Shown here: positions 50,701 through 61,290 of the stretch, piece after piece
Numbering within the stretch: the first letter of the stretch is position 1
How the letters are laid out: the number at the start of each line of letters is the position of its first letter
NCBI RefSeq assembly: GCF_964340395.1
Contig: NW_027554289.1
Location: forward strand, 124,001-188,000
DNA: 64,000 nucleotides
From: Glandiceps talaboti
Lineage: Eukaryota; Hemichordata; Enteropneusta; Spengelidae
Direction of reading: 5' to 3'
The notes under the pieces: model-generated
Databases searched by the model: none
The model's input: the letters and a program-made list of their open reading frames with translations, nothing else
Told to the model about the DNA's origin: nothing
Program-made: the position numbers and the translations under genes

Positions 50701-53700
50701 ATGCAAATAATGAAAATGTTTATCAGAAAGGTAACGACTGAGAAACTGTGTTAATTCCACAGAAAAGACTTTTTTTTTTATCTACGCTGAGAGAATCTAT
50801 CCCTATAGTCTTCTTGGTTTTGAAGGGAGCATAGAACAAGATTTGAGATATGAAAATACGATTCTGTGTACATTCTTCCAAAGAGAAATGAAAGAAAACT
50901 GGTGACAGTGAAGTACATGCAGGTGCTATACCTTGAAATGAAAGTTAACATGTATGTATACGTTTGTTAAGAAAAGTTATCAGTTCACAGGAATCATTTC
51001 TAGAAATTTATGTCAATTTTTTAGGTTGGATTAGTACCAGTGAACACTGCAAAATATTAGAATTGTCAGGAAAACCTGCATAATGTAAACAAATCATACA
51101 ATGTAAATATACATTAAAAGTGGCCATATGGACGAGGATTGGGTATTTATTTTGGATTTTGGATTTATAAAACAATTTTATCATGGCTTCCTACTTGAAA
51201 AATCAATGTGCCACAACACATGCCAAGTCCTTGTTTGCAGTTCAATGAATTGCAAAAGCATAATAAATGTGTAAAATGTTTGTTATTGTATGTACAATAA
51301 CAAACATTTTTACACATTTTTTGACTTTTTGCAATGTATAAAGTGACAAACACAGACTTGGACAATGTTGTTTCACATTGATTTTTCAAGTAGGATGCCA
51401 TGAACGAATGTTTTATAAATTAAATATCTAAAATAAATACCTAATCATCATCCATATGGCCACCTAAAAAAAAGAAACAAACATGCAATGTGAAATTTAG
51501 ATTTAGATGTACACATGTATGTATATATATACCAACACTAGGGGTAATTTCTACTATTTCTTACCATCATACCACATCACAGTACATCCATTATTGAACG
51601 GATAAAAAGGAAAACATGATTTATGATTATTGCAAAAAGTAACATGCACATTTAGTTCATCAGTGTGTTCTCTCTAATCTGCAGCTTACAGGTGTCATGC
51701 ACTAATGAATAACCTGGTGTTTGTACATCTCTCAACAATCCAACTGTATCCATCATTTGCCAGGTGATAACACAGATGATGTGCTTTTTTGATTTTCATT
51801 TTTTTTAATGTGAATTCTTTGATTTATTGAAACTTGAAGATTCACAGATTTACCAAATGATGGTGTATGTTTTACAATTATAATATGACAGGTTTAATTT
51901 CCTGTATAAGCTATAAATTAAACAGGTTGTGTTTGTGAAGGAGGCCTCAATTATGGTCCATTATGTCATAGTTTATTTTAGTATCTAAATGTTTACACAA
52001 CAGAAGTATGTGCTATGGGCAATCTGATTAAAAATCTGATGTAGGAATACTGCTCAATTCCTTAGGTTATCTCTATTTTTTTTTAACGTATATTGTCATT
52101 TCTTTTTTTCATTTTGTAATTCTGGGAGTGATCCCACTCCTACGAAGTCAAAACAAATGACAATATATTAAGGAAACAAAGGTAGATGAGGGAATTGATT
52201 TCCAGTCTACAGCCAAAATTTTAATCAGATTATGAGGCCATTGGCAGTACTCACAACTCTGTGTGATAAATAAACAATTCAGTGACATCATAACTGTACA
52301 GAAATACCATCATTAAATTATATACTATCAGTTATTTTGAGAGAAGGTCAGTATGTAAAGGTCAAGAATACCTCAATTGTAAAATGAAAGCTTTCCATTT
52401 TAGTGCCAAATATAAGAAAGTGGTGTGGTTCTGCATGATTGCCTGACCTTACCAGTCAACTCTAAACTGTTTTATGAGGTTTTAGTTACATGCTGTTTAA
52501 AATGGCATGAAAATCAGAATTTAAAAAAAAAAAAATTAAATTATAGATTTTTAGTAACGTATAATCAGAACCAATTCTTTTAATTTGGCCTAAGGAAAAA
52601 GCCTGAAGTGTGAGACCAATTTACTGTCTTGTATCTTATACAACTAAAACAGGGAGTGTTTGCCAGAAGACTATACCATAGCATATACAGTTACAATGAT
52701 CAAAGCTGATCATTTGGCAAGTTGTGGTTGTTGTTTCACTTGCTAGATAATAGCATTTACTTTATTGCTGAACACAGCAGGATTGTGATTGCCGAGAGTT
52801 TTGTGTACATTAATTCAGCTTTTTAGACTCCCCTCAATATCAACCATGCTGTGTTCAGCAGTAAAAGTTTTGTTAGTTATCAAGTAAAACAACAACCTAA
52901 ACTTGCAAAGTGGTCAATTTGATCATAAATGTATAATACTTTTATGTTATTTATAGTGTTTTGGTGAACACTGCCTGTTTTAGCTGTAAGTGATGGACTA
53001 AACACTGTACATTATATTATGGTAAATCTTCAAGTTTCAATTATAAAGAAATGAACATAACATGAAAAAGTGTATTACTGTTGGCCCAAATTACAACAAG
53101 CAAGCCGACTGGCTTTTTTTTCTGATTTCTGTGACCTGTCCTGAAAAACATTAGTTCATGTCAGGTTTTACAGTGATTTCTGATTTAACAATTCTAGTAA
53201 AGTGGTATATGTTGTAGGCTTTTACTATACACATACAGACAAAGCAGTTTGTATAATATCTGCCAAATAAATGTACTATACATGTAGGTTTAGTGGTACA
53301 TTTTGGAGAAAAAGCTGAAAAATAAACATGCCCCTCTCTCATTTCAATGCCATTCCTGAAAGGAAAATATTCCAACTCATACATGATTAAAAGAAACCCT
53401 GCAAACTTTGTAGCTAGAGTGTTAAAAATGGATCATGATAGACACAGTGTGTACTGAAAATGAAAACAGACAAGTGTTGGCTATGTAACTGATAGTGTAA
53501 GATGGTGGCTAATCTTGTATTCTGCATCTCTCTCTAAGTGCACTACTTAGTATGCACCGTGTATCCTCTCCAATTGTTCAACTGTACCACCCAATTATGA
53601 GTGACTTCGATAGGGTCAACTTTACCCTTACACTCGTTCTACAATTGCTTCAGACTGGCACTGTTCAACTCTGCCTCACCTCACTGGCTAAATTGGTTTC

Positions 53701-56700
53701 TGAGATTGAATTTTCTTGTCGGTACCAGAGAAGTGAGCTTTAATAGACTTGTCAGATATACGGTATGTATCATGATGGATATGCAGAGAGTGATGTTGAG
53801 CTGACGCGCTGACTTGTGTATGATATAATTCCAACCAATCATCAATTTCAACCATCTACACATTAAAAGTGGCATATACCATTGAGGCCCCATCCTTAGC
53901 TGAAGTCAGTCTACTAAATCCATTCAAACGATACTTGCTAAAACCTAAGGAAATCTGAGTTGATACAGCTCAATAGAGGTGGTTTTAAAAGATGTGCACA
54001 GAGACTTGGTAACTTAGATTGTGGTGTCTTGTAAATTCATTGGTAACTAATAAATTACATCATAATATAAATTTTCAAATTACAGCCACACTCCTTGTGG
54101 GGAGCATTACAAACTGCTTGACATGATTCGCAACGTGAAGCAGTTTGAATATAATAAGAATAATCAAATATGAAACTAAAGTGTGTATTAAAACTTAAAT
54201 CATAAACATGCACTGTACATGATGTGCCCATTTAATTCAAAATGGTTCAATCAATTTTGAAATGTCACCGTGCTTAGATAATATTTACCAGCAATGTTTT
54301 ACCAACAATATTTATTTGTTCATGTCAATTTTTGATCCCCTCTTTTGCTGTTGAGGACAACATCCCACATGGAAATTGTGAATTTGCTCAGGTTATTTTC
54401 CAGTTCAGATATTATGTTGGTGAAAAGCAAGAGGTCCTACTCAACTACAGTTTGCAATCCAAACTGAGCCATGCCAAGATACTGACACCTATGATGGTAT
54501 TGTTGTGGTACGTATGACCAAATCTTGGGTGATGAAAATTAAAGGCTAAAGTAACCCCCCTATACATCTTGTGAGGGTCTGGGTGATGAAAACTATGTTA
54601 TCCATTGTCACAAACTTTGGGTAAGATTATTTTCAAGCGTAATTAACACATTATGTATCAGTGGAATGATATCACATTTCCCACAATGCATCATTTAAGG
54701 TATTCAAGATGGTGGGTTTCAAAGATAACTGTTAAACACAGCTGACAACAGATATTATGCATAGATCATCATTCATGTTTCTGTCCATCATTTCAGCTAA
54801 ACACCGGTACCAATGATAATACCAATGACTTTACAAATATCAGTTTGTTCATATTGCCTTGAAATATTTGAGTTAGAAATGCATGGTGTCAGGACGATAT
54901 GATGGAACGCATCTCAGTGAAAAATTGAGACACAATTTTTTTGTACATAATCACACATAAAGACGTCAATATACTTTAAATAAAGATGAGATTACCATAG
55001 TTTACTTATATATATTAATAATGTATTCATTTCATGTGCACTGCAATAGTGTAACATTTGCTAACAGTCTATACAGTCTTGATAAATTGCCAAGACTGTT
55101 TGCATTCATTCTCTTGACACTGCTTATTAGTACGAATTGCCAAGACTGTTTGCATTCATTCTCTGGACATTGCTTAGTACGAATTGCCAACACTGTTTGC
55201 ATTCATTCTCTAGGCCCTGCTTAGGACGAATTGCCAAGACTGTTTGCATTCATTCTCTGGGCATTGCTTAGTATGAATTGCCAACACTGTTTGCATTCAT
55301 TCTCTGGGCCCTGCTTAGTACGAATTGCTAACACTGTTTGCATTCATTCTCTGGGCATTGCTTAGTACGAATTGCCAACACTGTTTGCATTCATTCTCTG
55401 GGCATTGCTTGGTACGAATTGCCAGCACTATTTACATCTATTCTCTAGTACTTCTTGGCATGTATTAAGCTTATTCTGTAAAGCAAAACATGTACATGGT
55501 GTATAGGTTGCATGCACTATTTGTATTGCTTGCTGTAGACATCAACCCATTTGGTGTTGATGCAAGTTGAAATGAACATGTATAATCTTCTCTCTTTTCT
55601 ACTGGTATGTTAGCTTGAATTACCTCGCACAAACATTCACATAAAAAAACAATGCTATGCAAACACTTTGCAGCTGCTTAGACAATTTTTTTTGGTGGGG
55701 GGTGGGGTGGGGGCAGATTTTTCTTAAATTTGCAGTGTACATGTATAAAATTGAATGTATAATGAGCATAAGCTGTGGCAAAAAATATGATAAGTAGGCA
55801 CTCACATATCATCGGTGGGAATACTCCTGTATTAGGGAGTTAAGTAATTAAATAAAGACAGTACATTTAAAAAAAAATATAATCTGAGAGTATCATTTCA
55901 GTAACTGTACACTCCTGAACGTATATTTTAATACATGACATTTACATTTTGGATAATTATCAAGACCCTTTCAATTTGTCATACATCAATTCAAACTAAT
56001 TCAATTAATTGGTATATATTCAATTAGTCAGACTCATTTGAAACCCTGACACTGTATCATTTGCATAGCTTGGAAGACAATAGAAACTGTAAAACATAAC
56101 ACTTCTATAATCTGACACACAGATGAAACTAAATTATGAAATACATGTACACACTGAATCAAGAATAAAATACACGTTACTTTCAGCTTGCTTAGTGCTA
56201 AACTATGGATTTAATATTAAAATGAATAAAAATGTCAGAGTAGACTGTAAGATATATCATGAGGTTTCATCGTCCTTGGCCATCTCATAATGTGTTGCTA
56301 GGGCGCCATCTCGTAATGTATTGATATGGCAGCACAACACACATGTCTTACACACTAAATTCAGTTACGTAACATAAAATCTATCTTCAGCTTGCACAGT
56401 TCTTTACTATCAATTTTAAATATTTGTGGTGCAATTATTGTACTTTCCTTTCATCTCAAGGAGTCAATTCACCTTTTGTCTTGCTATCTTAAGTAAAGCG
56501 TATATGTTAAGTCCATTTCATTATTTAATAAACAGTACAAAGTCAGTCTATAATTTTAACAGTATTCAGTCTCCTGCTCTCTTACAAGTCATGAAAAAGG
56601 ACATACACATATACTAAGAAAGTTCAAAAATCTCCAAAAATATCTTGCGAAGTCAGCCCATTATAGTACACCACTAGCAATGCGAACAAGATGTTCGTGA

Positions 56701-58298
56701 AAATTTAGTACTATTCTCAATAACTTTCTCACTCTGTGAATAGCAAATATTTTAGATTTATTTTTTAAAAGTGTTTAACTCATCAAATATTTCTTTCAAA
56801 TTTCCCAAAAAATATCTGTAATCACATATCAATAGTATTTTCTTATCAAGTTATGATATACTCATGACACCAAAGTCTTGTTAAAGGGCCATGTTTCAGG
56901 TCATGGCGTTAGTTTTATCTTCTTAATAAGGATTACATGGGATGATGTTTTTGTTTTGAACCTGCTTTTTCTAAAGCTCTGCCAAAAAACTGTATTTCTC
57001 ACCTAGATGTTAATCCTAATCTGAAGTAAAGCCTTTAAGACTTAGTAACAAAGCCCTTTAAAGTCACCCACATTTCCAAATCTGAACATACTCATACAGA
57101 CAAAGTATAAAAAAAAATATCTAATTGTCACTGTACTTCCAGTTTCTTTAACTAATATAATTTAACTTATTAGTTTCAGTACAATACAGTTATGTTACAC
57201 AATTGGAAAAAATTCAAGTATTAATAGAGCCCACATAAATCAAAACATGATGTACTTAACATTTCAGAGAGTTGTTCCTTAAATGTCACAGACTGATTTG
57301 AAGTAAACCTGCTACGTAACTACTTAAAAAAACACTCTTTACGCTTACCTTTCTTCTTCATGCTGAACTAAAGCAATGCGACCATAATCTCCGGCTACTT
57401 TCCTACATACTGCAAACAGGAGAAGAACAATCTACAAAAAGACAACATGATGAAACCATTGCTAATTACTTGTTGTAGAAAACCAATTGACGAAAAATAA
57501 CAAAGTAGTATTCACTTTCTTGCATTCGTGGTATTTATTGTACACAGGATTATTCTGTTTACAAGAAATGATTTGCAAATCAAAAATATGTTACCATTAC
57601 AAACTTGTGAAAAGGGTTGAAATAGTACAAGAACATTCTTTTTTTCCACTAGACTGTGTCTTGTATAAATGTCATTTTTAATGATAACTACTTCCATACA
57701 TGTTCAGACTAAATACATCAGTAAATGTACAAAATGTCATAATTTAGTAATTGAAAATATCATAACTTTGATGATTTATGTGATTATTCTACTAAATTTC
57801 TGGCCAAAAGTACTTCATGAAATTATTCACTTATTAACAGATCAATTTTCATCAGGTCAAGGGTCATTGGAGATCTATAATGCATTTCCATGGATTTCAA
57901 GAATCTCCAGGGACCTGAACTATGGTCACAGGTGTCTCTTAGGAATTTTAAGCCTACTATTTACTGAAAAGGGGGATTTTATTCTCATAGCGGAAAGGCT
58001 TTTTATACATTATGCAATATCTCAACATGTTTCAACTGACTGTTACATGACGTGAACTTCACAAAAATAAAATATTCATCAGTTTGGACAAATGTACAAA
58101 TCTTACAGATTTTACCATTCTGAAAACATGTACAGATTTTTAATTAATATCAGGGATTTTGTTACTGAAAAAAGTCACTTCAAGATTTTCACTTGTCTTT
58201 CCCTAAAAGATTGTGTACTTTTCTCATCATGCCAAAAATAAACAAATGAATGAATGAATGAATGAATGAATGAATGAATGAATGAATGAATGAATGAC

Positions 58299-58367
<69 letters not shown>

Positions 58368-58986
58368 AAATATTCAATTCATGGATTGAAATCATGGATG
58401 AAGAAAACAACATATCATCATTTATTATGACTGTAATGACATAACTACAATCCCCTCATACTATTTGAATTAAAATAGACAATTCAAGCGTAATATGCTA
58501 ATCTTCATGCTGCTGACGTACAAAAATGTTGATTGAAATCTAATCTTAAGTATTTGTGCACCTGGCTTACAATGTCATATCACCAACCATGATTAAGGAA
58601 AGAACATATCCATGGACTGAGATGTCAAATTACTTCAAACCAACCAAATAGATATTAATTTGTTTTCAAAAGTAGAAATGGCCTTTACCCTTTATTCATC
58701 ATCCAGACATAAAAATCAACTGCAAGACAATTTATGTTTTTTTCACTGACTACAGCCTAAGGCATATTATTCAAGTGGCATCTATGGTTCATTAATCAGC
58801 TATAGCTATCGGCTAAAAATTGAAGCACTACTAGACTGAGTTACTTACCACCCAGCACAGAATATTAAATCCCAAGTTCTGAGGGATGCCACCATACAGG
58901 AGATACTGCAACTCTGTGTTGTTTCTACCAACCACATCACATCTTGATCCTGAATACATTGAACTCCATCCCATATCGTCCTCCAT
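28323..58986 (-). CDS. TMEM63: TMEM63: OSCA/TMEM63-family mechanosensitive cation channel
   Basis: Twenty coding exons: 58986-58849, 57431-57349, 48246-48141, 46087-46050, 45364-45173, 44609-44498, 43636-43563, 43068-42988, 42034-41911, 41460-41327, 40811-40692, 39751-39693, 38849-38755, 34015-33822, 33511-33452, 31263-31101, 30307-30202, 29847-29680, 29005-28842, 28496-28323. All are GT-AG with matching phases: 794 aa, against about 807 for human TMEM63A. Family signatures: [103 protein letters not shown] and [14 protein letters not shown]. About eleven membrane segments are expected; the cytosolic RNA-recognition-like insert is encoded by exons 7-10. The acidic tail (FVPDVLHDP...YGATT) recalls TMEM63A, but the vertebrate A/B/C split is younger, so no letter is given. 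Intron 2 (9.1 kb) is MITE-rich; intron 13 hosts a TRIM gene on the other strand. Confidence 0.93.
31261..32760 (-). repeat. 54-bp minisatellite seeded by the TMEM63 exon 16 acceptor
   Basis: About 28 units of 54 bp (a few of 47 bp lacking 7 bases) start directly at exon 16. On the minus strand each unit contains CCCTATCAG|CTGTA, identical to the real acceptor and the first five exon bases. The unit is 18 codons long, so frames stay open on both strands; these are not genes. Units differ at few positions, which implies recent expansion. Confidence 0.95.
34420..35220. repeat. Candidate dispersed repeat in TMEM63 intron 13
   Basis: Two internally related blocks (about 34540-34660 and 34670-34790) share GAAATTATATGAAATTT-like sequence. 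They are followed by a stretch containing GACAGGTATGGACACAGAGA. The layout suggests an old non-autonomous element, but I found no clear ends. Confidence 0.3.
35646..37934 (+). CDS. TRIM-NHL protein (RING, two B-boxes, coiled coil, filamin repeat, NHL), intronless
   Basis: A single 762-aa open frame. RING finger C3HC4: Cys36, 39, 51, His53, Cys56, 59, 72 and 75. B-box 1 lies at about 116-152 and B-box 2 at about 177-212 ([13 protein letters not shown]). A coiled coil rich in Lys, Glu and Ala spans about 215-345. A filamin-type Ig repeat follows at about 383-475, with the hallmark DNGDGTHTA. Six-bladed NHL repeats fill about 484-762 ([47 protein letters not shown]). This is the TRIM2/TRIM3/TRIM71 architecture, expected to be a cytoplasmic E3 ubiquitin ligase whose NHL propeller binds RNA or protein partners. 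Met13, with a better start context (AATCATGG), may be the true start. The gene sits inside TMEM63 intron 13 on the opposite strand and lacks introns, which suggests retroposition. Large TRIM-NHL expansions are known in invertebrate deuterostomes. Confidence 0.92.
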   Translation: MYMECRNEPLEIMAACVPTKPAEEILNDIGEGFVTCAICLEFYRQPKLLPCDHTFCCQCLETLVEKKGSLNCPTCNAECELVDDDVATLNDNHVVNSLLEVIHRKHDEASVKKLKCEFCDENDASNFCLDCCQYFCMSCMVIHKRMKIANTHTVLTTEEYKELQTTKPSAVQPKEFCKLHRQNELKCYCDTCQTPICMECTLCDHKTPEHHFRFLQEVVKEYTDELSQTVDKLKVKAQEADGCKAVAKEAVDNLKELCLEGEQQINAAVEAVTEKVKVVGKKLVQELKTTCDQRQKHLEVQIDDLEFKYENITSTCKCVETLMYQNNGCQLLRTRQATTQRLNDLADLETNPEVLYEKITFQALDVEQFTAQNMVGVLRSDVCTTQCTIDNIPKQLLKGESGKLVITTQDSRGKVILPNQDVKVNVTQSDGSQEEIEVTDNGDGTHTAIVCGKTAGKLNVQFSAGNDKIPGCACEIPIIKGLVKTIGKKGKEPGNFNNPQTVKVHQNGDMFVADKGNHRLQVIDIDGNCKQTFEFTEFDNLFKPYDVAVSADNNYFTTDRGNNQIVVSDEDGKLVRCFGQNELKYPFGIAISPLDGSVYVTEWDGKADDTTDQSRHLIRKYTQDGEYIKSIGRYGSGKEDLKAPYYIHTDHQGYIYLCDFNNDRIQVLNSNDQFVYSFSECGSNTQKLKHPTGLTISKDRYVYISDRENRILKFDAFGQFICRIDSDEDELNLPIGLTLIEDTPMKIAVADSENNCIKMFVE
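40182..40259. mobile_element. Palindromic MITE family A, diverged copy
   Basis: CTGTAAGGTATGCCATGA, then GGGGCGCCCTCACACATC, match the left half of the copy at 18287-18387. The right arm is shortened (ACAACGTACTGTACA). It lies in TMEM63 intron 11. Confidence 0.65.
40475..40534. repeat. Imperfect hairpin
   Basis: CCTGATATTCTGATGCTTTG faces its near complement (CAAGCATCAAAATATCAGG) across a 14-base loop. Weak outer arms (about 40420 and 40575) suggest a small MITE in TMEM63 intron 11. Confidence 0.45.
40812..40990 (-). repeat. 44-bp tandem array abutting the TMEM63 exon 11 acceptor
   Basis: About four units of 44 bp (ATGGAAATATGAGGACATTT followed by GATATCACCATGGACACTAT), the last partial, touch the acceptor of exon 11. 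The intron end upstream of the true AG (CATATTTCCATG...TAG) is itself the first unit on the minus strand, so the array supplies the 3' splice-site context. Confidence 0.85.
42366..42546. mobile_element. Palindromic MITE family C, copy 2, with 42-bp perfect arms
   Basis: A 42-base arm (42366-42407) is perfectly inverted at 42505-42546. An inner 20-base arm (AGTTACCAGAATCACATGCT at 42429-42448) is perfectly inverted at 42464-42483. The end word ATTGCCTGGC is shared with 18494-18656. Perfect arms imply recent insertion or active arm homogenisation. It lies in TMEM63 intron 8. Confidence 0.85.
42547..42760. mobile_element. Second palindromic element directly adjoining family C copy 2
   Basis: Outer TATAATATACCT faces AGGTATATTATA. 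Inside are the direct repeat CTGTGAACTCGCGGTGG / CTGTGAACGCGCGGTGG, a GTCACGTGAC palindrome and a 26-base palindrome centred on CCCTACTAGTAGGG. The ACTATTTCCC core word is shared with 18494-18656, so the two adjoining parts may be one rearranged element. Confidence 0.65.
43607..44030 (-). repeat. Diverged tandem array seeded by the TMEM63 exon 7 acceptor
   Basis: The exon 7 start and its acceptor (ACAAACAGAGTACGGGTTAC on the plus strand, about 43617-43636) recur about every 70-75 bases in roughly six decaying copies, for example ACAAACAAAGTATAGATAAC, ACAAACAGGAGTATAGATAAC (last 20 bases), GACAACAGAGTACAGGTA and AGCAGAGTACATGTAACCT. GACATTA words recur in step. Confidence 0.7.
44714..44788 (-). 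repeat. Partial duplicate of TMEM63 exon 6 and its acceptor
   Basis: About 75 bases match 44558-44634, including the coding run CTATGGGTTCACACAGT (Leu-Trp-Val-His-Thr) and the upstream TTTCATT of the acceptor, 156 bases upstream of the real exon. A lost CTCAG segment puts the duplicate acceptor out of phase, and it has no donor, so it is a decayed exon fragment. Confidence 0.75.
47056..47170. repeat. (CCAT)n microsatellite
   Basis: Imperfect CATC/CCAC tetranucleotide units over about 115 bases in TMEM63 intron 3. Confidence 0.95.
47763..47792. repeat. (CA)n microsatellite
   Basis: A pure CA run of about 30 bases in TMEM63 intron 3. Confidence 0.95.
48510..48859. mobile_element. piggyBac-type MITE flanked by TTAA
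   Basis: TTAA at both ends bounds 21-bp inverted repeats: AGGGGCACGAGCTGAGTTTA on the left and, read inversely, AGGGGCACAAGCTGAGTTTA on the right, one mismatch. TTAA target duplication is the signature of the piggyBac superfamily. At 350 bp with no frame it is non-autonomous. It lies in TMEM63 intron 2. Confidence 0.75.
49130..49196. promoter_or_regulatory. Cluster of CRE-, RFX X-box- and CCAAT-like sites
   Basis: TGACGT (49130-49135) is followed at once by a palindromic X-box GTTGCTAGGCAAC (49139-49151), then ACATGGCAGCC (YY1-like) and CAGCCAAT (CCAAT at 49192-49196). On the minus strand CCTAGCAACAG-CA-CGTCATC resembles the X1-X2 pair of MHC class II promoters, though the CCAAT box lies on the other side. 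It is a candidate internal promoter or enhancer in TMEM63 intron 2. Confidence 0.4.
51120..51463. mobile_element. Full-length palindromic MITE (about 344 bp)
   Basis: The ends TGGCCATATGGA / TCCATATGGCCA are inverse, and the two halves are imperfect complements to the centre at about 51291 (TTTGTTATTGTA / TACAATAACAAA). It lies in TMEM63 intron 2. Confidence 0.8.
52013..52240. mobile_element. Imperfect palindromic element
   Basis: AATCTGATTAAAA on the left faces TTTTAATCAGATT on the right; ATATTGTCATTT faces AAATGACAATAT; the centre is GGAGTGATCCCACTCC (about 52125-52140). It is about 230 bp without coding capacity. Confidence 0.65.
52641..52987. mobile_element. Full-length palindromic MITE (about 347 bp)
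   Basis: The outer arms are AACTAAAACAGGGAGTGTTT and, read inversely, AGCTAAAACAGGCAGTGTTC. Inner arms include TTGTTGTTT / AAACAACAA and TTGCTGAACACAGCA / TGCTGTGTTCAGCA. It is a whole-length fold-back similar in size to the element at 51120-51463. Confidence 0.75.
55084..55440. repeat. 47-bp minisatellite
   Basis: About eight units of 47 bp (first spacing 50), core GAATTGCCAACACTGTTTGC followed by ATTCATTCTCTGG and TGCTTAGTAC. It lies in TMEM63 intron 2. Confidence 0.9.
56881..57061. mobile_element. Possible TTAA-flanked MITE
   Basis: TTAAAGGGCCATG on the left faces CAAAGCCCTTTAA on the right, giving TTAA with short AGGGC inverted ends at about 180 bp. The inverted repeat decays after about 9 bases, so this is tentative. 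Confidence 0.35.
58246..58363. repeat. (GAAT)n then (AAAT)n microsatellite
   Basis: About 13 GAAT units pass directly into about 16 AAAT units in TMEM63 intron 1. Confidence 0.95.
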
Positions 58987-59060
58987 CTTGCTTTTCTTTC
59001 TCTGTCGTCAAATTACTCCAAATATTATAGCAGTGCAGATTTCTTCATTTCTGGGATAAC
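58987..59060 (-). other. 5'-UTR part of TMEM63 exon carrying the start codon
   Basis: On the minus strand TCTCTTCTAG|GTTATCCC places a good acceptor at 59061, 74 bases before the ATG. An upstream non-coding exon and the promoter should therefore lie to the right, possibly within 59.1-64 kb or beyond. Confidence 0.4.
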
Positions 59061-60299
59061 CTAGAAGAGATCAGAATCAATATTCCTCCTGTGATCTACT
59101 ACATGTATGTCTGCACAATATGAAATTTATCTGAAACGAAGCCTTCACAAGGATATGATACCATACCAGCATTATCTTTAATTTGCTTGATAAGAATCTA
59201 TTTATGTTTGAGGTCACAACTTGGATGCTCCAAGGATACTACCCAAATCACATCACTGTTTCATATACTTGTATTGTCATAAGTACCATTATGACTCACA
59301 TTCTCTTAATCCCATCAACTGCAGACCAATAAGCCAGTATAAAAATAACACGAATAACAGTGATCAGCATACATGTAAAAATTGACAATTAGTCTGCACA
59401 TACAACCATGTTGTACGGATGCATTACTTCAAAGGATGGAAAACACATGGTATTGAAAGCAATGTCATTGGACATTATAGTCATGTAGTATAATATATAG
59501 AGACAAAGCTTTTTTTAAGAGATTATGTTATCCTGTTATCAAGAATCCAAAACATTCCATATACCTACAAGTGATGATTTACTGTCATACACCAGGTCAC
59601 GAAAGGGGACTGTGGATTACAACTGTAGACATCACCAGAACAGTTCTGAGTTCAGGCTAAATGAGCAATACAATGCAAATGAATCCTAAGAAAAGTTAAT
59701 TCCAAGCGTTCATGTATACATACTTTAGGGCTTGGATTCATCACATCAAACAGATGTGCATCATAGACAGATTGATAATGTCTGATGAAGGATATTTGAC
59801 ATTTTATATCCACAGCATGCACCAAAGCCAAGTATTGAACTAATGGCCCTTTCTAAGTATCAACTGATAAGAAGGGTACAATGCAGCTAGCTACTTTTTA
59901 TTGATCTTCATCTCAAGTACTTCATGCCAGCTGTATATCTGCAACATTTATCTCAAAACACTTTCAGCCTTGTGTATTAGCTGGCATCAAGATGCCATTT
60001 CACATCCAACACTTCTTGAGTTCTCATGTACACTTCAATATCCCGTGTGGTTGGATTTGAGCTATCTTCTTGACTTTACTTATTCACATGACATTTCATT
60101 TCACGAATATTCAAAGTAAGACTGACTGGCAAGTGATTGCCTACAAAGGTTAATTAAATGTTGTATTCTACTATGAATTACGCATGAAGTATGGACAAAA
60201 ATCTGAGTTCGGAACTACTACAATATATCATTCCATATCAAGGAAACAACATTTTTTATAGCAATATTCATGTTTCTCTATATAGTTCTACAGTGACAT

Positions 60300-61290
60300 C
60301 TGCACAAACTTTAAGCTACACATATTTGAGGTCCCTGTGGTATTTAAATATGATGTTTCAAAAAAAAAAAAAAAATAGATTCACACCTTCACTACCAGTA
60401 ACTTTTAAGAGTACAGAAATGTATACACTACGTGTCTCTCTGAATAGTTCACTATCTAAAGTGTGCACAAACTTTAAACTATATATATGAGGTTCCTGTG
60501 GCAGTATTTACAAATAATATCTCAATAAAAACAAACTAGCCTCATCAATATTTAGAATGTAAATCACTGGCAGACAGAATAATTTAATACACAATGCATT
60601 TAAAACATCAATTCTGTTCATTTATATAAACAGTGACAGAAAAATAGCCATGAATCAGATGTACAAATTATAAACTATATCTGAGGTCCCTGTTGTATTT
60701 ACAAATGATATCTCAATAAAAACAAACTAGCCTCATCAATATTTAGAATGTAAATCACTGGCAGACAGAATAATTTAATACACAATGCATTTAAAACATC
60801 AATTCTGTACATTTATATAAACAGTGACAGAAAAATAGCCATGAATCGGATGTACAAATTATAAACTATATCTGAGGTCCCTGTTGTATTTACAAATGAT
60901 ATATCTCAATAAAACAAACTTGCTTCATCAATATTTAGAACGTGAATCACGGGTAGATAGATTCATTTAATACAAAATGTATTTAAAACATCAATTCCGT
61001 ACATTTTGTAACTGTGACAGAAAAAAACCCAAGAATTGGCTGTACAAATTTTGAACTATATATGAGGTCCCTGTAGTATTTACAAATGATATCTCAAACT
61101 AGCTTCATCAATATTTAGAATGTAAATCACTGGTAGACAGAATAATTTAATACACAATGCATTTAAAACATCAATTCTGTGCATTCTGTAAGAAATATAA
61201 CCGTGAATCAGAAGTGTAAAGTTTACAGCACATACTTTTGAGGTTTCTGTGGCATTTACATATCAATGTTTCAATACAACTATTAAGTGA
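60300..61290. repeat. Tandem array of about 160-190-bp units
   Basis: About six units with the shared order: CTGAGGTCCCTGTTGTATTT, AATGATATCTCAATA, CATCAATATTTAGAATGTAA, GACAGAATAATTTAATACAC, GACAGAAAAATAGCC. Two central units (about 60520-60880) are nearly identical; outer ones are diverged. Confidence 0.85.

Noticed and set aside
57669-58055. 128-codon plus-strand frame in TMEM63 intron 1
   Set aside because: No recognisable domain or motif and no supporting splice or neighbour context.
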